DNA of 64,000 bases from Culex pipiens pallens. Lineage: Eukaryota; Arthropoda; Insecta; Diptera; Culicidae. The position numbers were made by a program, and so were the translations under genes. Location of the stretch: contig NC_068938.1 of the NCBI RefSeq assembly GCF_016801865.2, positions 87,967,899 to 88,031,898 of the forward strand, given 5' to 3'. This document shows, one piece after another, positions 1-12,888 of this stretch. The notes beneath the pieces were generated by a model. That model did not search any database and was not told where the DNA came from. It saw only the letters and a list, made by a program, of their open reading frames with translations. Each line of letters opens with the position of its first letter. Position 1 is the first letter of the stretch.

Positions 1-1047
1 GGTCCAAAATTGCTCCAAATGGTCCCAATTTTATGATACACCCGTTTGAAATGTTAGTTTAGGCCTAAATCAGCAACTTTGTCGACTATTTTACAAAAGA
101 ACTATTGAATAACTAAATCAATACATGTATCTTAAAGTTCACGTTTTCCCCTTTCTGAAACACCCCTGGTTTATTAAATTTGATAGTTTGTACACATATT
201 TATAGCCACTTTAAAATGATATCTTCAGTTGGTTCTCATTCAAGTTTTTCCAACTTTCATGCAAGTCAAATTCTACTGGGATATCAATAATAAAAAAAAA
301 ATCAAAAATGCTATGTAGAACGTTAAATAAGTTTGTCTCGGCAATCTTATTGATCATTTTTTATGTAATTTTGTCTGCTGAATCAATTCCCATCATTAGA
401 TTTTTTCGAAAAGGTCAGTTTTAGAGTAAAAATTGAATTTTCGAAGATTTTTCAAAATAAAATCTATTTTAAGCAAAAGAATGACTCAGAGATGGCTAAA
501 TGTCTAAAATCTAAAATCTAAATAAATATAAACAAATAAATCATTGAAATGAGCAACACAATGTTTCAATCTAAATAGCAATTCAAACCAAATTGTTTGC
601 CAGACGTTAGAAATGTTATTTTTCAAAGAAAAAAAAAATTGGACAGGATAAATGAAAAAGTGATAAATTAAATGAAAATCAATTTTGGAAACAGAAAATC
701 AAATCAGTAGGGATTAATTGCTGAGAGCATATTTTGTAACAATTTTGGGGAAAAAATGATTACATTTAAAAACCATTTGAAAATTTCTGAAAAAAGTTGG
801 ATTTTGTTCAATTTCAAATTTCTAACAATTGAAATTCAATAACTTGAAATGGTTTTCATTTATGTTTCACTTGCGGTTCGTGATTCTGGGGCAAATTGCT
901 TATTTTTTTGCGAGTGTCTACAGGTTGAGGACCACTGCCTTAAACCTTTCAGGCCTGAATTTTCAAAAAAATATTTTTTAACGGGAAAATGATCCTGAGG
1001 AGCAAACGAAAATTATAGGCTACTTTAGAAAATTTTGATTTTTGGGT
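1..1047. other. A+T-rich DNA, no feature seen
   Basis: A+T-rich sequence with many short A and T runs. No open frame of note, no RNA gene and no paired repeat ends are visible. It could be old decayed repeat or intron. Confidence 0.5.
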
Positions 1048-1063
1048 CATATATGACTCATCA

Positions 1064-1142
1064 GGAGCCGGCTCCGTGGCTTAATGGTTACGGCTTCTGC
1101 CTCACAAGCAGAAGGTTCAGGGATCAAATCCCGGTCGGTTCC
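1064..1142 (+). tRNA. tRNA-Val(CAC)-like head of SINE
   Basis: A 7-bp acceptor stem pairs GGAGCCG with CGGTTCC. The anticodon stem TCTGC/GCAGA encloses loop CTCACAA (anticodon CAC). A T-arm of the form GGGATCAAATCCC serves as B box and TGGCTTAATGG as A box. The D-arm region has extra bases, so this is a SINE promoter head rather than a working tRNA gene. Confidence 0.45.
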
Positions 1143-1612
1143 TTTGAAATATGGAATCAGGAATTTGAATATGAATAAAAACTAAAATGAATCAGGTGGG
1201 ATTCGAACTCACACCTTTGGATTGGTGGTCTGGGACGTTAAGTAGTCGGCCATCAGAAGGTTTACACTCTAGCAGTGAATTGATCCGTAGTGTTGAAACA
1301 TGTTATCTTCTCATATTAAATACACGCTGATCCCTGATTTGCCTGAGGGGATTGGAAGTCTAAATATAGATCGAGTTTCCTTCAGATGCTTGCTTCTATG
1401 TTTAGGCGGGGCCGAACAATGCCCAGCGACCTCGGAATTGGACCGCAAGGAACACTGTCATTCTGAAACGGGTCGTTGGAAGCAGTGCGAGGGCTATCAC
1501 CACCTAATACCCGGGACTGAGATAAGCTGTATCAGCATTCGACATATACACAGTCTGATACAAATTATACTTTCCCATAATTTCGCTACCGGTTAGCGGG
1601 TATTGGATTGGA

Positions 1613-1640
1613 CCACACACACACACACACACACACATAT
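1613..1640. repeat. (CA)n microsatellite, SINE tail
   Basis: Uninterrupted CA dinucleotides followed by TATATA. It forms the 3' tail of the SINE beginning at 1064. Confidence 0.85.
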
Positions 1641-1706
1641 ATAACCCATCAGGCCTAAAAGGGTTAATCAAAACAAAGAAAAAAAGTGATTTGTACCTAA
1701 TATAAA

Positions 1707-1910
1707 GGCAGTATTAGACTACGACAAACAAACAAACAATCTTTTTGACAGTTTGGCAGTTTGCTCGCTCTATTCGTTTGCAGAAACGACAGCCTGTATT
1801 CATTTAACTTTGTTTGCGAGTTTGCCGCAACGAAGTTTGCGAGTTTGGCAAACTGTTAAACACAAAAAATGCGAGTTTGTTTCTTTGTTTGCGGTAATAT
1901 AATAGCTCCT
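1707..1910. mobile_element. Degenerate palindromic MITE
   Basis: The left end (GGCAGTATTAGACTACGACA then AAACAAAC runs) is similar to the reverse complement of the right end (GGAGCTATTATATTACCGCA then AAACAAAG). The interior repeats GTTTGCGAGTTTG and AGTTTGCC in both orientations. There is no coding capacity and the ends are diverged, so the family is not named. Confidence 0.45.
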
Positions 1911-4677
1911 TAAGTGAATTGCACGATTTTTTTTTGAATGATCAAATTTTAAGTCTCAGAAACCAAATCTTGATGGGCCTTTAAATAAATGTAACGTTTT
2001 AGTAGAAGACAGAACTACGCGATTGATTCTTATTGACAGTTCAACAAAAGACCAAATTATGTGTGTATGTGAATCTGAAATAGCTCTTAAAAACCTTTTA
2101 CTGATTTCCTTAAATTCTATAAAAGCAAAAATGTGAAAATTAGTAACTGTAAACAGAACAATGTATCTCACTCATGAGTTTTTTGATAATAAGAAACCGT
2201 TTATACAAAAAAAATAATTCCATCGAATCAGGCATGTGAAAACGTGTCTGATCGAAAACCCTGGAAAAATCAAATTATGGATTTGGGACCAAACTTACCC
2301 ATCACTTACCCTTTCAACTTTGTGCGTGGGAGGGACAGGGATCTCACCCATGTTCTTGTTTATGCTTTTGTAATAAATATTCATTGAAGAAAAACATGAT
2401 TTCGTGTTTATGATTTTCAAAAGTACACAGTTAAGAGGCATATAAGAGTGACAAGAAAAAATGATTTTTTTTGAAAATCTTAAGAGATACTCAAGTGGAT
2501 CAACTTGGAGCGTTTTGCACCCTTAGACAGTTGTAGGGAGTTGAATTTCCTACAAGAGTCTCACACTTGGGCAATTTTGGGCCAGACCTGCGCCACCAGC
2601 TGCCAAAAATTGTAAAACGATGTTATTCCTCACACATCATTGATTTTTTTGCTATGCAAACTTCTACGCTGAATAGCGACTCCTTAACCTTAACTGATTT
2701 GGCTCAAAATTGGCACAGTTACTTATTTTTGCTCAAAGAATCGAGTCAGGGGATATCCCTAATGTCATTTTTTTTTATTGTACCCTGATGGGGCCTACTT
2801 TTAATAGATTCTGTCGCACTACAAACAGCATCAGATACAATAATTATGTCCAAGAATTCATCTCCACTACCAGAAAACTTATATTTTTTTCTGGGCAACC
2901 CAGTTTTCTCCACACCATTCAAGGACCTCCTATTTGTATCCCTGTAATGGCCAGCAGCGCATGCTAAGCGGTTTCACAATTCGTCCTGACATCCTTCCCC
3001 TCCCTTTCTCCCCCTGTGGTGACAGTACCATGCAGCGGTTTTCCAGTAAAAAAAAACAAAAAAACAACGGAAGCACGCTCGCCACCACGGAGAGGAAAAC
3101 GATCAAAAATTAATCTAATCGTGATGAGAATTTTATGTCCCTTGAAATGGTGATAAGGAGATGGGGGGAAAACGTGGAAAAGCATCACGCTGAATCACCA
3201 ATGTGATGCTTGGAAATGGGTAAAAAGTGAAGAAAATTGTTTGTGAAACTAACAGTTTAACTTAATTTGGGCATGAAAGGAGCTGGAAATTTAATAGTAA
3301 AAATCAGAACGCATGAAGTAAAAAAGCGAGGAAATCCTAGATTTCCCGAGGACGTAACAAAAGAAGCCTAGCAATTCGACCTCGTTTTTTGGTTTTCCCC
3401 GAGAGAGAAAGAGAAAAGTGCACAGTGACACTGATACCTACAACCACCCAGAGTCTGTGTTAGTTGCACCAGAACGAATGCCTTTATGATTTTCTTTCAT
3501 TTTTTTTCTCCGTCCAGCAGCCACGAATTCATTTTCAATTATCCTCTGTTTGCTTTCGTGCCGTTATTATCACGACGGATATATCTTTCAGCTCTTCTCG
3601 CTGTCATCGTGCCAAGTTATGGACAAAAACGGAATGGTTTGAGGATGTGAGGGGTGGCCAGTACTATGATATCGTGGGAAATTGCAACAAACTGAATCTT
3701 TTTTCACTTAGTCACTCAGGGAGAGAAAAAGAAATGGGATACCTATTCTTTGAGTCACTTTGTTTCCGGGGAAGAACAGGATATTAATATGGGATAAGTA
3801 TGAAAATGAAACGTTTCCGTCAACTTCTAGCTGGCATACATTTGTGTTACAGTTAAGTTACTGAAAAGGAACGAGTTTAAAATTGACATTTATGTAATAA
3901 GTTGCAAACAGTGTTTTAAAAATATCAAATTTCCAGTTCTCAGTAAATACAACCATCATGCCCCAAATTTCACCTCACAACATTCCTTTTCCTTCATTTC
4001 ATCGCAAGATTTTCAGCACCAAGAATTGCCGGTCTCTATCGCGTGTTTACACAAACCCTTGTGACCATCTCTTTTTCTCTCTCATTCTCACATTCACAAT
4101 CAACCCCCCTCAACAGAACGTAGCCACAAAAGTCACCACAAAACAAAATTTGTCAACGAAGTTTAAAAGGACGTAATAAGTGGTCGGTTTCTAATCACCC
4201 TCTCGCGTTCTTTTAATGGCGGATTTCTGAGAAAACAAAAGAATCTTCGGCGAGTGTGCATGCACGAGGAAAGGAGAACGAGTGATAGAAAGAGAATGCT
4301 CTTGCTGGCAAGCAGGCGATATAAGTAGAGAACTCGCAAGCTGTTGTGACGGTCGCTATCGAGAATCATCAAATGATAGTTTATTTCTATCACTCATTTT
4401 TTGTTCTGAACATTTTTTATTTACAATCGGAAAAAATGGATTGAAACTGAAAAAATGATAAAAAAAAACGCCACACCAACGCCGACCAACTCTGATCATA
4501 TTTGGGATTAATGTCTCGTCAAACAAGTCCTGTGTACATGAAGAGTTTTTGAATCATCAGTTTTTGATTTGGTTTGGTTTCGTCCATCACACAGAATATA
4601 TATAAAGAGACTTCAAATTTCATAATTCAAAAGATTACATAATTTAATTCATAAAACGATTAAATTGAAACTACCTT
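1911..4677. other. No gene recognised; partly unique sequence
   Basis: The first kilobase is A+T-rich. The 2960-4400 interval is more balanced in composition, with purine- and pyrimidine-rich tracts typical of insect introns. Open frames here are short, overlap on both strands and match no family I recognise. Confidence 0.4.
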
Positions 4678-4850
4678 CACGGGAAAAAGTTCATTCTTGA
4701 AATCGTGAATTTTGTTCATGAATTTGAGGTCTACGATGGAATTTATTCATGAGTATGGTGCATTTGCACTATAAACGTGAATAAATTCCTTCGTGGTTTT
4801 CAAATTCATGAATAAAATTCACGATTTCGAGGATTGATTTTTTTTCCGTG
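4678..4850. mobile_element. MITE with CACGGRRAAA ends
   Basis: Left end CACGGGAAAAAG and right end TTTTTTTCCGTG are inverted. The interior carries inverted TCGTGAATTTTGTTCATGAA and TTCATGAATAAAATTCACGA. The same family recurs at 34174-34380 and 53194-53373. Confidence 0.65.
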
Positions 4851-5122
4851 TTAAGAAAAAAAATGTTTAATTTTTAGTTTTAAGTTTTAGTTTAAACTTT
4901 AGAAAAACCTAGTGTCAAATATATGCAAAATATCAAAATTATTTATAAATATTACTGAAGGTCGACGAAAGTTCACAGAATAGTAAAAATATATCGCACT
5001 TTTCTTTATAAAAATAAATAAAATGTTTGGTCATCTTTTAAATTGACAGTTTTTACTTATTGGCCGGAAAATTGGAAAATCCCTCGTTTATTATAAAAAA
5101 ATTGCCAATAGAAGAAACCTAA

Positions 5123-5327
5123 TTGTCAGTAGGTAGTGATATTTCAGGTACTTATACTAGCTTTTATAGCACAAGGCGTGGAGAGCAAGAGCAGATCTTG
5201 AGTCGATCTCTTTCCCTGCCGACCGTCGTCATGTAAAGTCGTAACTTGTAAACCCTTCATAATATTAATAAAGTTTTAGTTAATTAGTAAACGCGTGCAT
5301 TTATTTAGTCCGAGTCAGTATACTTCA
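5123..5327. mobile_element. Possible solo LTR (205 bp)
   Basis: The segment TTGTCAGTAGG to TATACTTCA is flanked by CCTAA on both sides (5118-5122 and 5328-5332; extendable to ACCTAA). An AATAAA is present near 5265, as in an LTR R region. It does not begin with a clean TG, so the call is tentative; it could also be a short DNA element. Confidence 0.3.
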
Positions 5328-5332
5328 CCTAA

Positions 5333-8300
5333 GAAGACTTGTATGAACGAAATAATGATCCATTATGACTTCTTTGGTCATTCGGAAGCCCCCCATAAAA
5401 TTTTAGCCAAATAAAAATCAAGTTTCCGAAGAGAATTGCTCAATAGACTCACTTTCGAGCCGACTCTAAACTTTGTATTAAGATACCAAATCGATTGAAT
5501 CTGTGTGTTTATTTTTTCCACCAATTTCCAAAAGACAATAAATAATACTCGCCGAAATATGACTCCTTCGGGGATACGAATCGGCCCCTCCAATATCGAC
5601 GTCGAAATTTTGTTATCTTTGGAGCTGTTTTATCCAAAGCTTTTTTTCTGCTCGTAGAGTTCTCCCTTCGGATCCGATTACCAAAAAGCTCCATTTGTGT
5701 AATCCAATGTTTGCGCGTCAGAGTCCGCTCTATTGATCCTGAAAGGATCCAAATCGTCTCAAGCAAACACCTCGCACTGCCACGAAAGAAAACAAAAAAC
5801 AAGTGCTGTGGGTTGTCTGATGGGCAGAACGGGTCAACTCATAACCGTATTCGTACACTGATAAAGTACACACGGGGAGGGGTTCCAATATCTGTTGCAG
5901 CTGTCTGCGGGCGAGCAATCCTTGATGGTGTCTGGAAGCAGTTTAGCCCAAACTAAGCAAGCTGGCTGCCAAGCCAGACGAAATAAGAACAATCCCACCC
6001 CAGTTTCAAGAGCTTCTCTCGTCTGTTAAGTTATCCTTCTTCCCATCCCGCCATTTCGAGAGCCCAAAAAAAATAATCTTAAACCTTCGTCAGCTTTTAC
6101 GCCACGAGGCAAACACAATCTCGTCAAAATATAAAGTTCAAGCTGCACACAGCCACCGGTGACGTAAAAGCAAAATCTTCCCCGGGAACTACTTTTGGGA
6201 AACTTGCGAGACACTACACTTGAAGGTGGCAAGATTTTGTGGGGGGTGAAGTTTACTACACGTGAACGTCGTCGTCAGTTTGTATTTGCCGGCTCATCGA
6301 GGGTCAAGATTAATGAAGCGAACGTTTTGGCAGTATTCAGGCTCCAGAAAGGGTGATGATATGGCTCGAAAAGCGTTCAATAACTTAGCTAAGGAGTTCT
6401 TGTTTGGAGCTTTAAATTGTCCAAGCCGAAAATTGTTTTATTTACTCCAACTTTTTTTTATTTATTTTTTAGTAAAAATGATAAAATGATAGGATTTTAA
6501 GAGAGAAAACGCAATATACTTGTGATACGTTTGATGACAAAATAAAAGGAACAAAATAATTGTCGCATTTTTGACAAACACTGCGATCAGATAAGGTTTC
6601 ATTCTTAAATTACACAAACAACGAAATTTTGACTTAAATTGATACTAGTTTTTCATAATTGTACTAAAAATTATTTTGTAATACACATCTGAATTAAAAT
6701 TAAACTATGCAAACTCAAAAGAAATTAATGCCTTTAATCCCAAAAAATGAGACGTAACTACTGAACGACGCCTCAAATCACATAAATCAACGAAAAAAAG
6801 ATTAAAATTCTAGCAGACGAACTTGAACTTGGGTCAGATCCACGCGAATGTTAGAAGCAAATCCTGCGAAACAACCCCCAGGACACCCCACACACGCACA
6901 CATCGGCGGAAAAAATCGCCTTCCAAAGGCAGTAAATCATCGGCCGTCACCGATGACGGGTGTGCGCATTTTTTCTGCTTATATGACACATGGCGGTAAC
7001 GACGAAAAAAAAGTAAAACATAAACATTGACTTTTTTTTTCGACGGCTCCACACGCGCCGGCTGGAGCAGCCATCACAACCGTAATCAGATGTCTTCCCT
7101 TTATGGCACCTCGTGAGACACCCCTTGGGAATGGCGCTGAGAAAAAAAAATCGGTTAAGGGTGGATGGGGAAAAAATCGTTGCGAAAAAGCCTAACCGGC
7201 AGGCTTTACTGCCACTTGTTTCGTTGTCGATGTTTATATTTTGCAAAAGGAGATTAAGACTTTTATTAGATTTCATCCAATAATGATGTGATACTTTTGA
7301 TATTTTTGATGGAAGCGGTCCAACATAGTTTTTAAGCAACGTTTATAATTTTGGTAAGCAATGCGAGTAATTGACAGTCATCCCCTATGAAATAATCATT
7401 TTCATCTGAGCCACAAGATGTAACCTTAAGATGAGCATCGTTAGATAATGGTGAGATTGCGAATTTCGATGATACTGTTATCTGATTCTGATGTGAAAAG
7501 ATGTTAAAAAATGTGACGCCTCAAATGTGTAATCATATTGATCTATCAAAGAATCAGCAGCATTTTTATTTTCGGAACGTTTTCATTATACGGAATTGTT
7601 AATTCCGAATACTAAGCGTGCTATTTTTGTCATCAAACGTGGAAAACATCATCACATCTCATTGTTATGCATTGGATGCCTCCATATCGGTCATTACGGT
7701 TTCGTCGTTTGACGAAATATTTTTCACAACTGAATTACAATGCGCTTTAGTACCAATCTACGTCACTGGAATGTCAACTTAATGCGTCAGAATATTTCAA
7801 TCTAGTGGGCATATTATTCAAAAACGTGACCTTTTGTTAAAATTATGTGTATTGAGATGTTTGTTTTTTTTTTGTTTTTTTTTTTAAGGCTCTAAAAGGC
7901 GTCATTTCTGGTCGGCCATTTGGAAGCCATGTTTATTTTAGAAAAACACTCAAATCTTGATTTAGAATGTATCATAAAAATGGGTTTCTTTCTGTTTGTA
8001 GAAGCATTTTACTTTCTGTTTGTCAATATTTTATCTTTGTCAGACTTGCTTTGACATTTTTCTTTGTGAGACAGAGCTTTTGAGGGAGTTTGTCAATCAG
8101 TTATTTTGTTGCTATGATTCTCTCCCAGGCGAATTTTCAGATGAATTTTCATTTTGCATTGTTCTATAAACTGATGCTTCTCTTCCTCGATGATTCCATC
8201 GATAATGACTAGGCTTAGTGTTTTTTTACGCTCAAAAATTGATAATTTTACGGGGACCTCAATTTAAATCTACCACATTTCACGAAAATGTGATATAATA

Positions 8301-8778
8301 TCCTTGAAAAGGCTATTTGAAGATTACAGAAAGTACTTTTCATGCTTCATTGCATATTATTTTTGAAAAAAACCTAAAATTTTCTTAACCAATTTTAACG
8401 TGACACTAAAAAAATATTTTCTAGATTTCTTTGCTTATTTTAGAACTAACATAATGATTAAGAGTGAAATATGTTAAAGCTGACTAATGATAGGCATTGC
8501 AAAACAATTTTAATTTGATTTAATTAGATTTAAGTAATTCCAAATCAATTAAGATTAAATAGGCTTGTTTCGACAAAATGATAAAATAATTTGAAGCTTC
8601 TGTGACATTTAGCTCAGTAATATATTTAAAAAAAAAATCATTTAAAATCAAAAACCTAAAAAAAAAAACAAAAATTAAAAAAAAATCAGGCTCAAATCGA
8701 AAAACAAAAAATAAGAAGCGCAAATATTTAGAAAAAACTTCTAAGATATTTTGCATTTTTTTTAAATAACAGAAATGA
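5333..8778. other. No gene recognised
   Basis: The 5380-7340 interval is mixed-composition sequence with many small overlapping frames on both strands and no recognisable domain or splice pair. From about 7350 to 8778 it is strongly A+T-rich. Confidence 0.4.
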
Positions 8779-9095
8779 TAGAGCAATTCCATGTCAAATA
8801 GGGAATCGGTAGTACCCGACCCTCTCCGATTTCAATGACACCTTGTAGACATGTTATCCTAGACATATATAAGCCATTTATGTATATATGGAGCCAGTTA
8901 CGCTCGATAATGACATTTGAGAAGGGCGTACGTGTTTTCAATATTTTTGTATTTCGTAATTTAAATATTGCTGTATCTCGAAGCCGTTGCATCGTATCAA
9001 AAAGTGGTCAAAGACAAACTTGTAGGAAATTTGACGGGCTTTCCGAAAAAAATACACTGAAAGAAAAAAACACTCCACTTTTATGAGATTTTTTT
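8779..9095. mobile_element. Fragment of a repeat starting GAGCAATTCC
   Basis: It begins GAGCAATTCCATGTC, resembling the GAGCAATTCTC terminus of the palindromic element at 49434-51087. It includes a stretch ending AGACAAACTTGT that is echoed near 9490. No second terminus was found. Confidence 0.35.
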
Positions 9096-9324
9096 ATTTT
9101 TAAGTTTAAAAGTCAAAATTGAAGGAGAGCCCACGATTTTTTTTCGTTCAAAATTTTTGTGAAAATAGCCCAAGATGTAACAAAAAGGCTCACGAAAAAT
9201 GAAGGATGGAGCAACTCACCTAAAAATTTACAAAAATCATTTACTGAAACTGTTTTTTTTTTTAAAGTGCTCTAAACGTCAAAATTTTCAAAAACCAAAC
9301 TCGAGAGTCGATTCTCCAATTTCC

Positions 9325-9508
9325 CATAAGTTTGCCATTGACCACATTTCAATTGGATGTATGGGCTTACAGATATATGCTAATTACATTGCTCATAACT
9401 GAAAACATAATATTTTTTTTAGTGTAGTATAGTAACCTGGATAGTCAATTAGCTTATATCTGTAAGCCCATACATCCAATTGAAATGTGGTCAAAGACAA
9501 ACTTATGA
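9325..9508. repeat. Inverted repeat, about 63-bp arms
   Basis: The arm at 9325-9387 (CATAAGTTTG ... GACCACATTTCAATTGGATG ... GCTAATTAC) is repeated in reverse complement at 9444-9508 with few changes. The loop is about 56 bp. The element can form a long hairpin; it looks like the core of a palindromic MITE. Confidence 0.75.
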
Positions 9509-9529
9509 ATGAATGTTTCAAATTTTAAC

Positions 9530-9600
9530 TATCAAAATCGGACCATTAGTTGCTGAGATTTCGACATTAGAAAATGGTGGGTTGTTTGGGTGAGACCTTC
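9530..9600. repeat. Fragment of the 49.4-51.1 kb palindromic family
   Basis: ATCGGACCATTAGTTGCTGA followed by GGTGGGTTGTTTGGGTGAGA matches sequence near 28300-28365 and 50225-50285. Confidence 0.6.
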
Positions 9601-9729
9601 AACCAGCAACCAGAGGTCTAATCTGCAATGTCTCTTAGACAATTTTATAGCAAATTTTCTGAACTTTAAAAACATATATTTTTAGAAACGATTACTCATG
9701 TAAAGTAAAAGTAAATCTTTCCCAGTTCC

Positions 9730-10019
9730 TGAGGGGAACACCCGTGAAGAGTATCGGGGCCGGCATTTACAAAGCGGATTCAGTGGCAGTTTTTCACTCA
9801 ACTAATGTTAACATGTTTAGGTTAATGTTAACATTCCATAGGTCGCCTCCCTAAGGTGTCGTGATAAGGTCCAGTTTGTGACGATACACTACCTTCCCTT
9901 TACTAAGCAATCGATTCCAGAAGGGAAAAGATCACCAGTTGTGTTGGTCCGAGCCGGGATTTGAACCCCGATCTACCGCTTACGAGGCGGAAGCGTTACC
10001 ACTAGGCTACGTGGCTCGG
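9730..10019 (-). mobile_element. tRNA-headed SINE, minus strand
   Basis: The tRNA-like head lies at 9949-10019 and the body runs to lower coordinates. The body ends near GGGAACACCCGTGAAGAG on the plus strand. A 3' fragment of the same family, also minus strand, is at 62985-63075 (AAGAGTATCGGGGCC, GTTAACATGTT). I could not find a convincing TSD. Confidence 0.65.
9949..10019 (-). tRNA. tRNA-Thr(CGT)-like SINE head
   Basis: On the minus strand the 7-bp acceptor stem CCGAGCC/GGCTCGG is perfect. The A-box region reads GTAGCCTAGTGG, the anticodon stem TCCGC/GCGGT encloses CTCGTAA (anticodon CGT), and the T-arm GGGGTTCAAATCCCG is intact. Its position at the head of a SINE body argues for a retroposon promoter rather than a translation tRNA. 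Confidence 0.5.
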
Positions 10020-10337
10020 TGCAAAATATTTCGCTAAAATAAAACTTTCGGTGGCTATATATTATCAAAAAATCTGTGGAGTACTTTTCGATTGCTAATT
10101 AAATTTTTCATTAAAATCAAATAGTTTTTTGAATAAAATTACGATTTTTCCGAAAATCACTATTTTTCGAAAAATCATAACTTGGCGTCAGATTTTTTAC
10201 CATATTTCTCTATGACTCAAAAGTTGCTGGTTTTGTACCCTAAAACATATCAAAAAATCTCGATTGTCAAAAATTACGTATTTTAGAAAATGAAGTTTTT
10301 GTGAAAAAAAAAGTTAATTTAAACATCGGCAAATATT
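10020..10337. other. A+T-rich, no feature seen
   Basis: A+T-rich sequence with CGAAAAATC-type runs found in decayed repeats elsewhere in the window. There is no gene signal. Confidence 0.4.
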
Positions 10338-11035
10338 TTGTACCTTTTTATCTCAAGAGACCTCAACAATACTCACAACTTTGCCGAAGATACCAAATCA
10401 TTAACAAAAATATTGAAAAGTTACAGATTTTCGATTATTTACGTACCATTTTGTAGGGACAGCTGCCAAAATTGTATGGAGACTTGTATGGGTGAACCAA
10501 CGACACAAAATGGCTTCTTTAGGCCCCCACAAAGTTTGGGACAAATAAAAAAATACAAATAAAATCTATTTCTGGTTTTGATAGAGCACTGCTTTTAAAA
10601 GAGTTCTAGAAAGAAATAGTATCCATTGAAAAAAAAATTCGGATTTATTTTTATAAAAAAATTTAGAAACATTCAATATTGGACCACTGGTTGCTTAGAT
10701 ACATCAGATAAAAGAAAAATAGAGCATTTCTCGAGTTTTTTTTGAAAAGGTCCTATAAGCTATTGTGTTTCATATGTTTATAGGACCTTATCAAAAAAAA
10801 GTCTGGATTTGTAAAAATTTCGGAAAAAATGCACTGAAAATTTTTAGTTCTAGGCTAAATTTAAGTGTTATATAAACGTATTTTTTCCATTAACATATTT
10901 TTTTTAAGTTATCATCAATACCGACAACTTTGCCGAAGACGCCAATTTGATCCGAATATTGTTTTTAAAAATACATAGATAAAGCCATTACAAAGTTTGT
11001 GCAAATAAAAAAAAAAATACAAAAATAAAATGCAT
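10338..11035 (+). repeat. Two diverged fragments of the palindromic family
   Basis: The 10360-10560 and 10900-11030 stretches each carry ACAACTTTGCCGAAGA followed by AAATAAAAAAATACAAA. The first also has GGACAGCTGCCAAAA and AAAATGGCTTC. Both match the right arm of the element at 49434-51087. Confidence 0.6.
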
Positions 11036-12888
11036 GAAATCAACCGATTTTGCTCAGTTAAAAGATTAAATCAATGAAATTACTGCGATTTAAATTTGAT
11101 TTTTTAAAGAAAATTAATTAGATTGTTGTCTACAGATCTTTAACAGTTCTTGAAACGCATGATTTAAAAGCCACCATAACAATTGTGTTTGACCATGAAT
11201 TAGTCGCTCATCCAGAATAATCGCGCAAGTTTGTGTACTTTCCCATAAATAAAATTAAGTGGCAAACTTGTGCGGCGTTTGTGTGCGTGTGCGAATTCTC
11301 ACCGCCTGACAAAGCCACGAGCAATTCAAATCACTTCCAGGAAGGAGCGGTTTTTTCCTGCCTGAAAATCTGTCCCCGGAAAATGGCCAAATCCATTAAA
11401 ATGGCAGGAACTATGACGATGATGATCGTTTTGTGGGAGGGAGGTGGTTGGTTGAAAACCAGCTTTATGGCTCTTTATGCGAGCATTACATTATGGCAGC
11501 CATCATCACATTTGACCAGGGTTGCCAGCGTGAAAAGTCCTTGCGGGCGAAGAGGTGTGTCGGTGATAAATGATTGTTTTTCTTCCAGTTTTGGCCATTT
11601 GTTTTCCGCTCCAGTTTTTCCACACAGGAACACACACACACAGCCAGCCTTATCGTAAATGACATCCTTTTTCCGTTCATTTATTATCGGAGCAGTGTTG
11701 CCAGCCAAAAAGCCACCACCGCCAAGGATGATGTTTTCGTGTCCTTTTTTCCACAAAAAAAGAGCAAAGCCTGTCATAAACATGCGAGTTTTAGAGAAAT
11801 TTATCGTACATTAAGTGGACATGGGACGGACTCGATGGAGCGCTTGAGCTGTACTTTTACTAGTATGTGGCCGATCCGGAATGGACTTTTAATTAGCCTG
11901 GTGTCACTCAAGCTGAATGCTTTGGGCGGAGCACTGGTTCAAGAGGACGCCACTTGAGTAAAGTTGTTTAGAGTGGGCTTTCGAACTCTGTGATTGCTGG
12001 TCGTTAAAACTAACGGAACAGTTGATAATCAGAACTGTCCATATATTTTTGAAAAATTGAAAGTCCTCTCGAGTTAAATTCAAAGGATTTAGGCCAAAAA
12101 TTTTAAGCCATACTCGAAATTTATTAACAATTTGCCATCTATACAAATCTTGAATTTGTTATCCTAATGTTGTTCCTTTGGCCTAAGTCCCTTATCTGTT
12201 ACATAAAATAATATTGACCCTTAAAATGTCAAGGCATGCTGTGGACTATGTTGTAAAGTGATAAATTATAGATACTTTACACGATTTAACAACTTCATAC
12301 AGTGATAATTCCTGATTTATCCTGAGGGTTCAAGGTTATTTTTAGTATTTAAAATCTCACCGAAATCGAATGTTATTGCCTGCTTTTGTGTTTTATATTT
12401 TTAGTAAAACGTTTTTTTATCTGGCAACACTCAAAGTAAATTTAAAAAGTCACATTTTGTTTTCAAAAAAAAACTTTTTGTTTATTCTTCTCTGTAAACA
12501 TACAATGCTCTAATTGAAGTTTTGCAGCATAAGCGCAAACTTAACAAAAAACCCTGAGGTAAACCAAAAGATTTTTTTTATTTTAAATCTATGAAATTTA
12601 ATGAATGCCTCTGACAAAAGAAAGCATTTTGAAAAGAGTGTCCAATCCCCGGGATTTCCCTTAAAAAAATATTTCACGTTCCCCGAGAAATTTGTGAAAG
12701 TATACATTTTCATAAAATTGAGGAATCAATTCTTGAAAATGTCAAAAAAATATCAAAAAACCAAACCATCCACATTAACGACCCCCAGGTCTTTTGGGTC
12801 TCTATTGCAAGTTTTTGCTCAAACCAAGGAGTCTGAAGGCTTGAATGGGGAGAGCACCCAAACCTCTTTATACTCCAAGGAATCTTCC
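11036..12888. other. No gene recognised; unique patch at 11.2-12.0 kb
   Basis: The 11230-11960 interval has balanced composition and frames of up to about 140 codons on both strands, none with a recognisable domain. It contains TTTATGG and TTTATGC (11464-11480) near ATTATGG, homeodomain-type motifs. The rest is A+T-rich. Confidence 0.35.

Larger units (their letters stand above)
1048..1651 (+). mobile_element. tRNA-headed SINE with (CA)n tail and imperfect 16-bp TSD
   Basis: The element body is 1064-1635. It starts with a tRNA-like head (1064-1142), followed by a roughly 45-base spacer. A second tRNA-like stretch in the opposite orientation follows (about 1184-1250: its reverse complement carries GGCCGACT, CCAATCCAAAGG and a T-arm GAGTTCGAATCCCAC). 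About 370 bp of body precede a (CA)n tail at 1613-1637. Flanks 1048-1063 and 1636-1651 read CATATATGACTCATCA and CATATATAACCCATCA, 14 of 16 identical, which is the target-site duplication expected of LINE-driven retroposition. A relative with the same order of parts lies at 18966-19456. Confidence 0.75.

Noticed and set aside
9205..9240. A second recursive splice site on the minus strand (AATTTTTAG|GTGAGTTG)
   Set aside because: The pyrimidine tract is interrupted by purines and the sequence lies in A+T-rich repeat-derived DNA, unlike the strong site at 35785.
11233..11658. 141-codon plus-strand frame
   Set aside because: Overlapping minus-strand frames of similar quality exist, composition is intron-like, and no domain, start context or splice pair supports it.
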